Source: Anthopleura xanthogrammica (lineage: Eukaryota; Cnidaria; Anthozoa; Actiniaria; Actiniidae). Taken from it: DNA of 64,000 bases. The notes below the pieces were generated by a model. The model made no database searches and had not been told where the DNA came from. It saw only the letters and a list, made by a program, of their open reading frames with translations. Shown piece by piece: positions 1 to 11,500 of this stretch. Each line of letters opens with the position of its first letter. The first letter of the stretch is position 1. The translations under genes and the position numbers were made by a program. The DNA lies in the NCBI GenBank assembly GCA_964019055.1, contig OZ025221.1, positions 5,224,968 to 5,288,967 of the forward strand, read 5' to 3'.

Positions 1-1572
1 TTACGTCCCCCTCCATTAATCACCACCACTATCATGTCATTGTTATCATCATATTCACCACCATCATTATCATCATAGCTATCATCATCATCAAAACTGC
101 CACAATAATCATAATATCATTAACACCACCACCACACCACCACCACCATTACCATCATAATCATCCTCACCACTAACAGTACCATCATCACCACCATTAC
201 CATCATAATCATCCTCATCATTAACAGTACCATCATCCCCACCATTACCATCATAATCATCCTCATCACTAACAGTACCATCATCACCACCATTACCATC
301 ATAATCATCCTCATCATTAACAGTACCATCATCACCACCATTACCATCATAATCATAATCATCACTAACAGTACCATCATCACCACCATTACCATCATAA
401 TCATCCTCATCACTAACAGTACCATCATCACCACCATTACCATCATAATCATCCTCATCATTAACAGTACCATCATCACCACCATTACCATCATAATCAT
501 CCTCATCACTAACAGTACCATCATCACCACCATTACCATCATTAATCATCCTCATCACTAACAGTACCATCATTCACCACCATTACCATCATAATCATCC
601 TCATCACTAACAGTACCATCATCACCACCATTACCATCATAATCATCCTCATCACTAACAGTACCATCATCACCACCATTACCATCATAATCATCCTCAT
701 CATTAACAGTACTATCATCACCACCATTACCATCATCCTCATCACTAACAGTACCATCATCACCACCATTACCATCATAATCATCCTCATCATTAACAGT
801 ACCATCATCACCACCATTACCATCATAATCATCCTCATCACTAACAGTACCATCATCACCACCATTACCATCATAATCATAATCATCACTACGGTACCAT
901 CATCACCACCATTACCATCATAATCATCCTCATCACTAACAGTACCATCATCCCCACCATTACCATCATAATCATCCTCATCATTAACAGTACCATCATC
1001 ACCACCATTACCATCATAATCATCCTCATCACTAACAGTACCATCATCACCACCATTACCATCATAATCATCCTCACCACTAACAGTACCATCACCATTA
1101 CCATCATAATCATCCTCATCACTAAATACCATCATCACCACCATTACCATCATAATCATCCTCATCACTAACAGTACCATCATCACCACCATTACCATCA
1201 TAATCATCCTCATCACTAACAGTACCATCATCACCACCATTACCATCATAATCATCCTCATCACTAACAGTACCATCATCACCACCATTACCATCATAAT
1301 CATCCTCATCACTAAATACCATCATCACCACCATTACCATCATAATCATCCTCATCACTAACAGTACCATCATCACCACCATTACCATCATAATCATCCT
1401 CACCACTAACAGTACCATCATCACCACCATTACCATCATAATCATCCTCACCACTAACAGTACCATCATCACCACCATTACCATCATAATCATCCTCATC
1501 ACTAACAGTACCATCATCACCACCATTACCATCATAATCATCCTCATCACTAAATACCATCATCACCATCAT
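1..1572. repeat. 48-bp minisatellite, about 30 copies
   Basis: The unit is 48 bp and built of ATC/ACC/ATT-like triplets; it repeats from about 110 to 1560 with single-base variants and a few short units (for example near 730, 890, 1090, 1120 and 1310). Positions 1-110 are a degenerate ATC-rich lead-in. Because 48 is a multiple of three, long open frames run through it on the minus strand (an Asp/Gly-rich one and a Met/Val-rich one). They lack any splice or start context and are interrupted by indels, so I do not call a gene. It lies inside what should be intron 2 of NUBP1. Confidence 0.95.
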
Positions 1573-1587
1573 CAACATAATAAGTTA

Positions 1588-1908
1588 CAGTCAAAACGGC
1601 TCAAGCGCACCCCCCTAGAATCCGTTAATGAATTTATTATTCGAATATTGAGTTCATTATTCACTCCGACTCCAAATTTGAAAATGAATTATCTACTTGA
1701 GTTTTGATTGGATTCTTCAACGATTGCCATACTAAGGTAGAAAATCTACCCATAAAGGCCATCCTTTAGGATTTTAGTGTGAAATGAATGTGAAGTTTGG
1801 AGTCTTCCGATTTTTTGATGAAAACTCAGAGTGAATAATCAACTCAATATTCGAATAATGAATTCATTAATGGATTCTAGGGGGGGTACACTTGAGCCGT
1901 TTTGACTG
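1588..1908. mobile_element. Foldback MITE, Tc1/mariner type
   Basis: The first and last roughly 85 bases are inverted copies of each other; the ends read CAGTCAAAACGGCTC at the left and its complement at the right. A TA dinucleotide lies directly outside each end (1586-1587 and 1909-1910), the usual target duplication of Tc1/mariner elements. There is no coding capacity, so it is non-autonomous. It lies in NUBP1 intron 2, next to the minisatellite. Confidence 0.8.
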
Positions 1909-1946
1909 TAATAAAGCTTATCATTATAATATAAAGACATTCCTAC

Positions 1947-2259
1947 CAGGGTCGGGCCCTGCTGGTTTACTTGATGCACAAATTGACTGATTTGGACATC
2001 CTTGACATGCAGAAGCTTTTCCTGCCTTATCGCTTTCCGTTCCTGGACAATCTGTAAGGACAAAATTCAGCTAAGCTAATACCAAACTTCTTTGGAAATC
2101 GTCTAAAACTTCTTTAAAAAATAAAACTATATAATCTGGTTAATTACGAATAATCTAGAGATGAGTACGAAAGTCTGGGAAGTATTATAAAGAATTAGGG
2201 ATGTAATGTTAGGTATTAAGTTCTTAGTTTTTTCACTTACGTTCCGCAGCATTTTCTGG
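1947..2259 (-). CDS. NUBP1: NUBP1, exon 2 and the end of exon 1 (gene broken by transposon)
   Basis: NUBP1 is a cytosolic P-loop ATPase that, with NUBP2, scaffolds iron-sulfur cluster assembly. Exon 2 is 2051-1947 on the minus strand, between a good acceptor and the donor GTAGGA. Its frame encodes the N-terminal cluster-binding segment with the family spacing C-x13-C-x2-C-x5-C (CPGTES... [10 protein letters not shown]). The end of exon 1 is 2259-2241 (reads PENAAE plus one base) followed by the donor GTAAGTG; phase 1 joins exon 2 exactly. The upstream part with the start codon is at 24616-24596, displaced by the 22-kb transposon. Later exons with the ATP-binding domain must lie left of position 1. 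Identity rests on the cysteine motif and the MADVP start, which I recognise from the family. Confidence 0.85.
2251..2259. repeat. Left target-site duplication (9 bp)
   Basis: ATTTTCTGG directly left of the giant element; identical to 24596-24604. On the minus strand both read CCAGAAAAT, codons for Pro-Glu-Asn of NUBP1 exon 1. A 9-bp duplication is typical of Mutator-like elements. Confidence 0.93.
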
Positions 2260-4646
2260 CGCTTTTCCTAAATGCAGGAATCGCTCATTCATAGTCTTTG
2301 TCTGTAGTATTTGTAGCGGTGGTATCCTTGCTATTCCTCACTATCCTTTATTATCCCCGAGAGTCCCCGTGTATACTCCGGTCTATATTCACAGCTATAC
2401 CCAAATATCCTTATCTTTCTCTGCACAGCCTTTAGGTATCCTTAGCTATCCTAAACTATCCTTAGCTATCCTAAACTATCCTTAGCTATCCTAGACTATA
2501 CTTAGCTATCCCTAAGAATCCTTACACATCATTGGTATCCCCGAGTATCCTTAGATACCCTCGAGTATCCCTATGTATCATTAGCTATCCCTGGGTATTC
2601 TTAGCTATCCCTGCGTATCCTTAGCTATACTTTAGTATCCTTAGTTATCCCTGAGTATCCTTAGCTATCCCTGAGTATCCTTAGCTATCCCTGAGTATCC
2701 TTAACTATCCCTGAGTATCCTTAGTTATCCCTGAGTATCCTTAACTATCCCTGAGTATCCTTAGCTATCCCTGAGTATCCTTAACTATCCCTGAGTATCC
2801 TTAGCTATCCCTGAGTATCCTTAACTATCCCTGAGTATCCTTAGCTATCCCTGAGTATCCTTAGTTATCCCTGAGTATCCTTAACTATCCCTGAGTATCC
2901 TTAGCTATCCCTGAGTATCCTTAACTATCCCTGAGTATCCTTAGCTATCCCTGAGTATCCTTAGTTATCCCTGAGTATCCTTAACTATCCCTGAGTATCC
3001 TTAACTATCCCTGAGTATCCTTAACTATCCCTGAGTATCCTTAGCTATCCCAGGGTATACTTAGTTATCCCTGAGTATCCTTAACTATCCCTGAGTATCC
3101 TTAGTTATCCCTGAGTATCCTTAACTATCCCTGAGTATCCTTAGTTATCCCTGAGTATCCTTAACTATACCTGAGTATCCTTAGCTATCCCAGGGTATCC
3201 TTAGCTATCCCTGAGTATCCTTAGCTATCCCTGAGTATCCTTAGTTATCCCTGAGTATCCTTAGTTATCCCTGAGTATCCTTAGCTATCCCAGGGTATCC
3301 TTAGTTATCCCTGAGTATCCTTAGCTATCCCAGGGTATCCTTAACTATCCCTGAGTATCCTTAGTTATCCCTGAGTATCCTTATCTATCCCTGAATATCC
3401 TTAGCTATACCTCAGTATCCTTAGTTATCCCTGAGTATCCTTAGCTATCCCTGAGTATCCTTAACTATACCTGAGTATCCTTAGCTATCCCAGGGTATCC
3501 TTATCTATCCCTGAATATCCTTAGCTATACCTTAGTATCCTTAGTTATCCCTGAGTATCCTTAACTATCCCTGATATCCTTAGTTATCCCTGAGTATCCT
3601 TAACTATCCCTGAGTATCCTTAACTATCCCTGAGTATCCTTATCTATCCCTGAGTATCCTTAGCTATCCTTGGGTATCCCTAGGTATCCCTGGGTATCCC
3701 TATGTATTCTTAGCTATCCCAGGGTATCCCTATGTATCCTTAGCTATCTCAGGGTATCCTTAACTATCCCTGAGTATCCTTAGCTATACCTGAGTATCCT
3801 TAGCTATCCTTGAGTTTCCCTATGTATCCTTAACTATCCCTGAGTATCCTTAACTTTCCCAAGGTATCATTAACTATCCCCAAGTATCCTTAGCTATCCC
3901 AGGGTATCCTTAGGTATCCCTGAGTATCCTTAGCTATCCATATGTATCATTAGCTATCCTTGGGTATCCCTAGGTATCCTTGGGTATCCTTAGTTATCCC
4001 TGAGTATCCTTAACTATCCCCAAGTATCCTTAGATATACCTGAGTATACTTAGCTATCCCAGGGTATCCTTAACTATCCCTGAGTACCCTTAGCTATCCC
4101 TGAGTATCCTTAGCTATCCCTGAATATCCTTAGCTATCCCTGAGTATCCTTACCTATCCCAAGGTATCCTTAGCTAACCCTGAGTATCCTTAGCTATCCC
4201 AGGGTATCCTTAGCTAACCCCAAGTATCCTTAGATATCCCTGAGTATCCTTAGCTATCCCAGGGTATCCTTAACTATCCCTGCGTATCCTTAGCTATCCC
4301 GTGGAAAACGAACAAAATTCTTTTTTTAAATATATGGATATCGGCTGGTGTTCTTGGATGGGACCTTTAAGTCCACTATTGATTGAAGCTTCACTTATTG
4401 GCCAAAGTTTTTTTCGAATACTCTATAATATTTGTAGTATAGTATATCCTTAAGACAAATAGTTTTGGGTTTCCGATCTAATATAATATAACAAAAATGC
4501 ATGATAAAAGCTGTAAATTAATAACATTCACACAACATATTGAAAAGTGAAAAATCTGTTTATTTAACATGTTGATATCAAATCATTAATTAATCAATAA
4601 ACTTACACCCTAACAGTAGTGCTAATTCTAGCCACATCGATCTGCT
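2260..4646. repeat. Left terminal inverted repeat
   Basis: Three parts: an outer unique end (2260 to about 2330), a 20-bp satellite (about 2331-4301), and an inner unique segment whose last part (about 4437-4646) is the inverse of 21803-21970. A stretch of about 135 bp at 4302-4437 has no counterpart in the right repeat. Confidence 0.92.
2331..4301. repeat. 20-bp satellite array in the left inverted repeat
   Basis: About 100 units of a 20-bp repeat formed of two related 10-mers, TATCCCTGAG and TATCCTTAGC or TATCCTTAAC, with recurrent variants such as CCCAGGG. The outer 300 bp are more degenerate than the centre. The same satellite in reverse orientation fills the right inverted repeat. Confidence 0.95.
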
Positions 4647-5571
4647 ACAGATGTGTGGAGCTTTATATAATATGAGAATTTGCACCCATTTCTGCACACT
4701 TTAATATATTCTTGATTTAGGAACTGCAAATGTTACTTCCTTTCAATCAGTGTGTTAATAAAATATTTCATTAATAAGTAAAGAAATACCACTGATCAAA
4801 ATGGAAAAAAAACACAATATTATGGGAAAAGTCATGAATAGCCATATATAGCCTGATCGGGAATCCACATGCATAAACAATGATTGAAAATCAGGAATGC
4901 AGCCTTGATTTTCCTACCTTTAATTTTGTCCAAATACATTTCATAATAATTAAATAGTAATAGATAATTATTATTATTATCCTATAATTAGTGAGTCAAT
5001 TAAATTAGTTTTCCAATAAAGAATGTAACTGTAAAAAAGTAACCAGCTGGCAATACTCATTACATATATATTATATATATATACCATATGCATGATTTTC
5101 TGTGTTTAACATAATTTGCATTGTCACAAATCTGCATGCACCTCATGCTTTGTTTTAAGGATTTCTGATCTTATTCCACTATTTTTTTTTTTGCTAACAT
5201 AACAAACTTGTTATTTTTAAGATAATATTGATTATAACAGATTCAAGGATTAATACTAACCCGGAAGTGGATTGGTTTCAATTGTTTAATTCATTACATA
5301 ACCTTAAAAACCTTATATTTGTTCTAATCATTTGTTATCACAATTGCTTTTCACCATTTAAAATATCACCTTAATAATTACTCAGATGGAAAAGCAGCTT
5401 AACAATAACTTTGCAAATCTTTATCGACAAATCTAGGCTATTTTGAGTTGATTAACTCGACCAGACCAGAGCATACAACCCTCAAAGAGATGGTTTGCTT
5501 TTAATTAATATGTAATGAAATGTAAATGATTTTTATGACAATATAAAACTGCCGGATATTTAATATTCTAA
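4647..5571. other. Transposon interior, 3' side of the ATPase gene
   Basis: AT-rich sequence between the left inverted repeat and the stop codon of the ATPase gene. I see no reading frame or repeat family in it. It should hold the 3' untranslated region and polyadenylation signal of that minus-strand gene, but I could not pick a single signal with confidence. Confidence 0.6.
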
Positions 5572-8500
5572 TTATTTTTTTTTATTCTTGCGGATTCTTT
5601 TCTCTGGTATCTTTGTTACCAGAGAATCTTTTAGACTATCAACTTCTGTTCCTTTAGAGAAAAGAAATAGAAAAAGAATTAATGACAATGAACTATCTTT
5701 ATGAAACATTTAGTGTTTCCATGAAAATAATAACCCTTATCCACAATTACAATCAATTTGTGTCATACTAGAAATGCATTTCTAAAAAACTTCTGCTGTT
5801 CCTGCTAAGAAATGGCCATTGCTTTCCTAATTAAAGATATTTGAATATTTTCATCCATAAGGCTTTTTTATGCCACAAAAAAAAATGTGTAACATTTTAT
5901 ATACTGAGGGAAAATTATAATTATATTAATCTCTTTTATAATTTTATACTTCTTTTTTATATCAGTCGATACAAAGGGTAAATTACCATTTAAAATTCAG
6001 AGAATTCCTAGTGTTTGTGGGCAGAGTCACAGGTTTGTGCCAAGACATTTGTATGTTATTTTCATATGTAGCCACACTTCTGTGTTTTTTCTAGTACTAA
6101 ATGAACGCCCTTCATGGTTGGATTGCAAATAAAAATTACACTTACTTTTTCGTTTTGACTTTCTTACCAGTAACATTCCTGCAAAAGATCAATATAACAC
6201 CCAATTTATATTAAGAATTTTACATTTATCCTTTTCTGTCAGAGCATAATTCAACTATAATTCTATGATTGTGTAAAATTAAGAAGTTATGGAAACACAC
6301 ATTATGGTTTATCAAGAAAACAATTAAAGACTTTATAGGGGCAAATTTTCAAGGAAAACATCTAGATCTTTTTCAGCTATTTCAAAAAACGTTGCATACT
6401 GAATACTGCATACTGAAAATATAGTGCATTCCAAGACCTAAGGGCATTGTAGGTCTCAATATCTCAATATAACTAGAATATAATTTTGAATGGATGTACT
6501 AAAAATATAATAAATAATAATTATTCATTTTATTTTAGACAATATTACATGACCCAAAATGCATTTCGGTCTTGGAATACACTATTCCGTATGCAGTATT
6601 CAGTATTTCAGTTTTTTGAAATAGCTGTATATCCAACATGGAAATGAGGCTACCAATATTTTTGAGCCACACATATTCATTCTTGAAAATTAGCATATGA
6701 GTGTGCTCTGGGAATAAGTCAGGTACACTTTATCATAGATCAAACATACCTTCTTTCTTTTCGGACTCTTCCTCTGCTGTTTTTTTCTTCTCCTGTACAA
6801 CTGGCTCTGCTGGTAATAAAGCAAACAAAACATGGAAATGAGCCACCACATATTCATTCAAGTTAGCATATGAGTGTGCTCTGGGAATAAGTTTGGTACA
6901 CTTTATCATAGATCAAACATACCTTCTTTCTTTTCGGACTCTTCCTCTGCTGTTTTTTTCTTCTCCTGTACAACTGGCTCTGCTGGTAATAAAGCAAACA
7001 AAACATGGAAATGAGCCGCCACATATTCATTCAAGTTAGCATATGAGTGTGCTCTGGGAATAAGTTAGGTACACTTTATCATAGATCAAACATACCTTCT
7101 TTCTTTTCGGACTCTTCCTCTGCTGTTTTTTTCTTCTCCTGTACAACTGGCTCTGCTGGTAATAAAGCAAACAAAACATGGAAATGAGCCACCACATATT
7201 CATTCAAGTTAGCATATGAGTGTGCTCTGGGAAATTAAAGTCTAGTCCCAGTTTCGCGGTCTCATCTCAAAAATTGCTAGTGTTTCGCCTATTAAAGCAC
7301 TTGAATTGCAGTTTGCTGTGAAATATTTGGCTTTTCAATATAATTGTCAAAATAATACAATAAATACAGTAATTCAGGAAAAGTACCTGCAACCTGGTCC
7401 AGTCTCTGGAGGAGATCAGTCGGAAGCCATCTCCTCTTAATATGCGACCCACTGATTTGCGTGTTGCCAATGTTAAGCTTCACCTTATTACATCCGATCT
7501 TTGGCCTTGTGAATCGGATGTAAGAGCGAATTTGGTCTTCACTTCCAGTTGAATTAATGAAGGCCATAGACTGACCAAGATTGAAGGAAAAAACTTCGCC
7601 GCATAAACAGGCCTTGGCATTAACCTTTGACTTAAAAAAATTCTGAGCCTATAAATAGAGATAGAGAAAATATTCAATCTTATTAAATCTGAGGAGTAAG
7701 TCCAGGATTTTGTAGGGAATATTACGAGAGAAAGTTGAGAAAACTTTTTGATTTTCATCCCAATGACATGGTAATTAGTGACATATTTGGAACGTTTTGA
7801 TTGTCATTACTCACACATAAAGAAAAAAATGCTTCTAAAAACATTTACGCGGTTTATTCAAAATCAAACAGATAGATTTTCTTCAAACTTCCACAAAATG
7901 TGTGCCGCAACCTGCATATTACAAAATATCTATTCAGGGGCAGCCCTAAATGGAGAGAAATTTGAGAATTTAAACTGTTTTTGGTCTAATTTGTTTATCA
8001 TTGCCATGGAAACACTGATTAGCATAAAATTCAATCAAAACTTTCATCCTAGCCTAACATCTGGTGTAAAACTCAGATTGATTGAGCTAAAATAAGGTTA
8101 TCTAAAGGTGGATCTAAAAAGGGAAGTGTGTCTCAAAAATTACCACTTGGAGAGCCAATATTGTATATCATGATCATATATATTCATAATATATAATAAT
8201 TGCATAATAATAATAAAAATATCATTACCTCTTTAGGGTTGGCTGAGACCTTTTCAACCAGCTGCAAAACCTTTGTCTTGGCATCGTCGTCATCAACAGA
8301 TGCAGCATCTGGTTGGCCAAGGTGTTCTTGAGGCTCTACATCAGGTACAAATAGGAGTTTCTTATGGCTTGGCACAATGACTGTAAGGAACCACTCTTTG
8401 ACCTCTACAAAAATTGCTTCATCCATGTTTATCTTCCTAAGAATCTGTTCAACAAAAATATGATTTCTTGAATGTACAAACAGGTGATTCATTATCGATT

Positions 8501-11500
8501 GCGATTGATGTGCTGTCAATCAAAAACCATGTTTCCACCAGTGAAAAAAATTAAGCATATGTTTTCATCCAATCGGAGCATGCATTATATTTAAATTTAA
8601 ATAGAATAAGGTTCTGGGTTTGAGTTCCATCCTAATCTTCATGTAATTTTTATGAACCATATCCATATTATGAAACTTAAAACAAAATAAATTATTTCTA
8701 ATGTACATTAGATACAAAAAAAATATTTTGGGATTCGGACCGTTACATGGAAAATATAACAGCTGGATCCCAAAATATCATGTATGATAGATTGAATAAA
8801 TTATAATCATTACCTTTCCTGTTGTGTATAGAAGTAAAGAGTAGTTAAATCTTGACCTCATGTCAAGATCCACTTCACCCACAACATTTTGTATTTCCCT
8901 AAACAGGGGGTCTTCTCTTATTCCTTCAAACTCATTCACCAACTCCAGAAGCACTCCAATGCTTCTTATAGATTTGTTTTCCAGAGACTTTAGTTTTGTC
9001 TGCAATTGCAGAGAATCACTAATGCTCTGCTCCTTTGAGATGTTTTTGAAAGGGATCACAGCCACCCTTGAAAACACTCTGAAAAAAAGTTTGTACTTGT
9101 TAGTGTAAAAGTTTTTCAGAAAAATTTTCAGAAAAATTTTCTGTCAACCAGCTCAATATTATTACTTTCTATTATTTGTATTAATAATATGCAAATTCTT
9201 TAATGTGTTTAATTACCAATTGGAAATCATATGATTTTTCTCATGCACAGGCTCATGCAATTTTGAACTCTTTGAAAACTCAATTGTTCAAATTTAATAT
9301 TCCAAATTCCTATACTAATAACTAATATACAGCGTATTGCCAATTATCTAATATTATTAATCACCTTGACATCTTGTCTGCATTATTCTTGATGCTTTTT
9401 TTTAAATTCTGTGGGTTCATTGTGACCACAGGGACTGTTCGTGCAACCACATTTTTCTTTTGGGTTGCAGTCTTCCTTTGGGACTGTAAATTCAAATGTA
9501 AAATACAAATTTATTAAATATGAAATCATACAATGCAAGCTTACCGTTATGAGCTTCCCGTGTATTATGATCTCTTTTGGAGTAACAAGCCAATAGTTAC
9601 TTAGCATTTAAAAACTTGTACCTTGTTGAATGCCATGACAGCAAGTTTTTCAAGGATGCCAAAATCTGCAGCATCGTCCCACCAAAAAGGTAAAGTTTGG
9701 GTGGATATCAAATCCAAAGCACCAGCAAGAGTACATTCTAACAATGAGAGAAAAGAGAAAAAGAATTAAAATCATTTTCTTGCCATTTAAAATCTAAACA
9801 AGTTCAATATGATTTTGCCCCATCCTTAATTTGCAGGCTGAATTTATAGTTTTACATCTACTTTTTAGTTGCATGAGCTCTGTGTGGTTTTTTATAGTCC
9901 TTGTATAATACTTGAATACCATCTTAAAATAACCTAGAATTTAAGAACTTGTTAGCATAAAAATATTAATTTAGACCCCATTTACATAAGAACCTATTTT
10001 GCCTAAAATTTAAAACAGGTTCTTATTTTAGAAAATGAGCCTTAAAGATCTTCAGGAAAAATAAAAGACATGCCCTCTTAAGAGAAAGCGCACATAGCCA
10101 TGGAGCCAGAAAGGTGTATTTCATCTCAATTGACATTAACATGGTGATTTAGATATGATATTTTAATCCGACCTATACTAATTAAAGATGAACCACATAC
10201 ATACCACCGATACAATGTCTCTGGCCTATGACAGCCATAGCTGCTCCAACAGCTGTAGATTTGCCGGAAACCGGTTTGCCAAGTGCCATAACAATAGGCA
10301 CACCATCAAAGATGGAGCTTAGTTGTTCATAATGCATGGCCATGGCAACTCCACCAAGTACCAGCAATGCTGAAGGAAAATTTTCCCCCATGTGCTGTGT
10401 CATTGTTAATATGAGCTCTTCCAGCATTTCCCCACAATCGAGATTTTCTGAAATTGAATAAATTGTGAATTAAATAAAGTGAATTCGGAAGGGAAACACA
10501 TGTTAACTTTCTGTTACTTATTGTCTGTGATGTCTTTTGTGATTCAAGGTTTATAACATTAATAGGCCTTATTTTGCAACAACAGGTCACGTGACCCTAC
10601 CCCCTTAAATCGAGCAGCTGTGTCAAAATGAACATCAGAAAGGAAAGGAGCACCGCAATATTAGTAAGAAGGCAAAGTTTTAGCGAGCGAGCATTGTGTG
10701 CATAAAATACTGAATGTAGAGGTAGTGTGTGTGAGTGAAAAGTGTCCCCAATTAGTGTGAAAGCGCTAGAAATACTAGACATTTAAATAAAGAGATTTAT
10801 TTATTTTATTGCTATAGTAACAAAGATTTATTTACCTTCTATATCTACAAGCCCATTTATAGCACAATCTTTTTCTTGATCTATTATGCAGTATGGTGTA
10901 TCTGTCAGTCTTGCCTGACCATCCTCGCCTATCTCAACATGAAAATCTGGCCCCAGGACCCATGTCTTGGGGTCAGAATCTTGCTGTAATCCAAGGCACT
11001 GAAATAAAACCAGGAGAGAATGAGAAATTTAAACTGCATTCAGTCAAACAGTTGAATAGCTAAAATTAGAAACAGTCAATCTCAAAATTGTTTTCCAGAT
11101 GAAAAGACATTTTAGTCAATAATAAAGTCATTTGCATATAAAGTTTTCATCTTTTTCTCAAGTAATTTCCATTTGGTATGTAAGAATTAGAGATGCATAG
11201 TTTTGCAAATGAAACTCTTAATTCTTTAAAAAAATTGAAAATGTAATATATGCTAATGACTTTATTATCGACTAGATGTCTTTTTGTCTGGACAACAATA
11301 TTGAGATTGACTGTATAGGATATTTTGCAGTCTTTGGCACAATCATTATTCCAAGATATCAGTGGCGGCTCACTTAGGTTTTTTATATGCCACATAACCC
11401 GAAGACACCAATTGATGAAAATCGAAAACCAATCGATACAATCGATAATAATCAGTTGATAAATTGATTAATATTGAAAATTGCATCAATTAATTGTTTC

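Noticed and set aside
109..1578. Long Asp/Gly-rich and Met/Val-rich open frames on the minus strand
   Set aside because: They are products of a 48-bp repeat without stops; frames break at each indel, and there is no start or splice context.
2331..4301. 20-bp array considered as telomeric or centromeric DNA
   Set aside because: It occurs in mirror orientation at both ends of a bounded transposon and is not a telomere motif.
7778..8095. 105-aa plus-strand frame
   Set aside because: It lies in an intron of the ATPase gene and has no recognisable sequence or splice signals.
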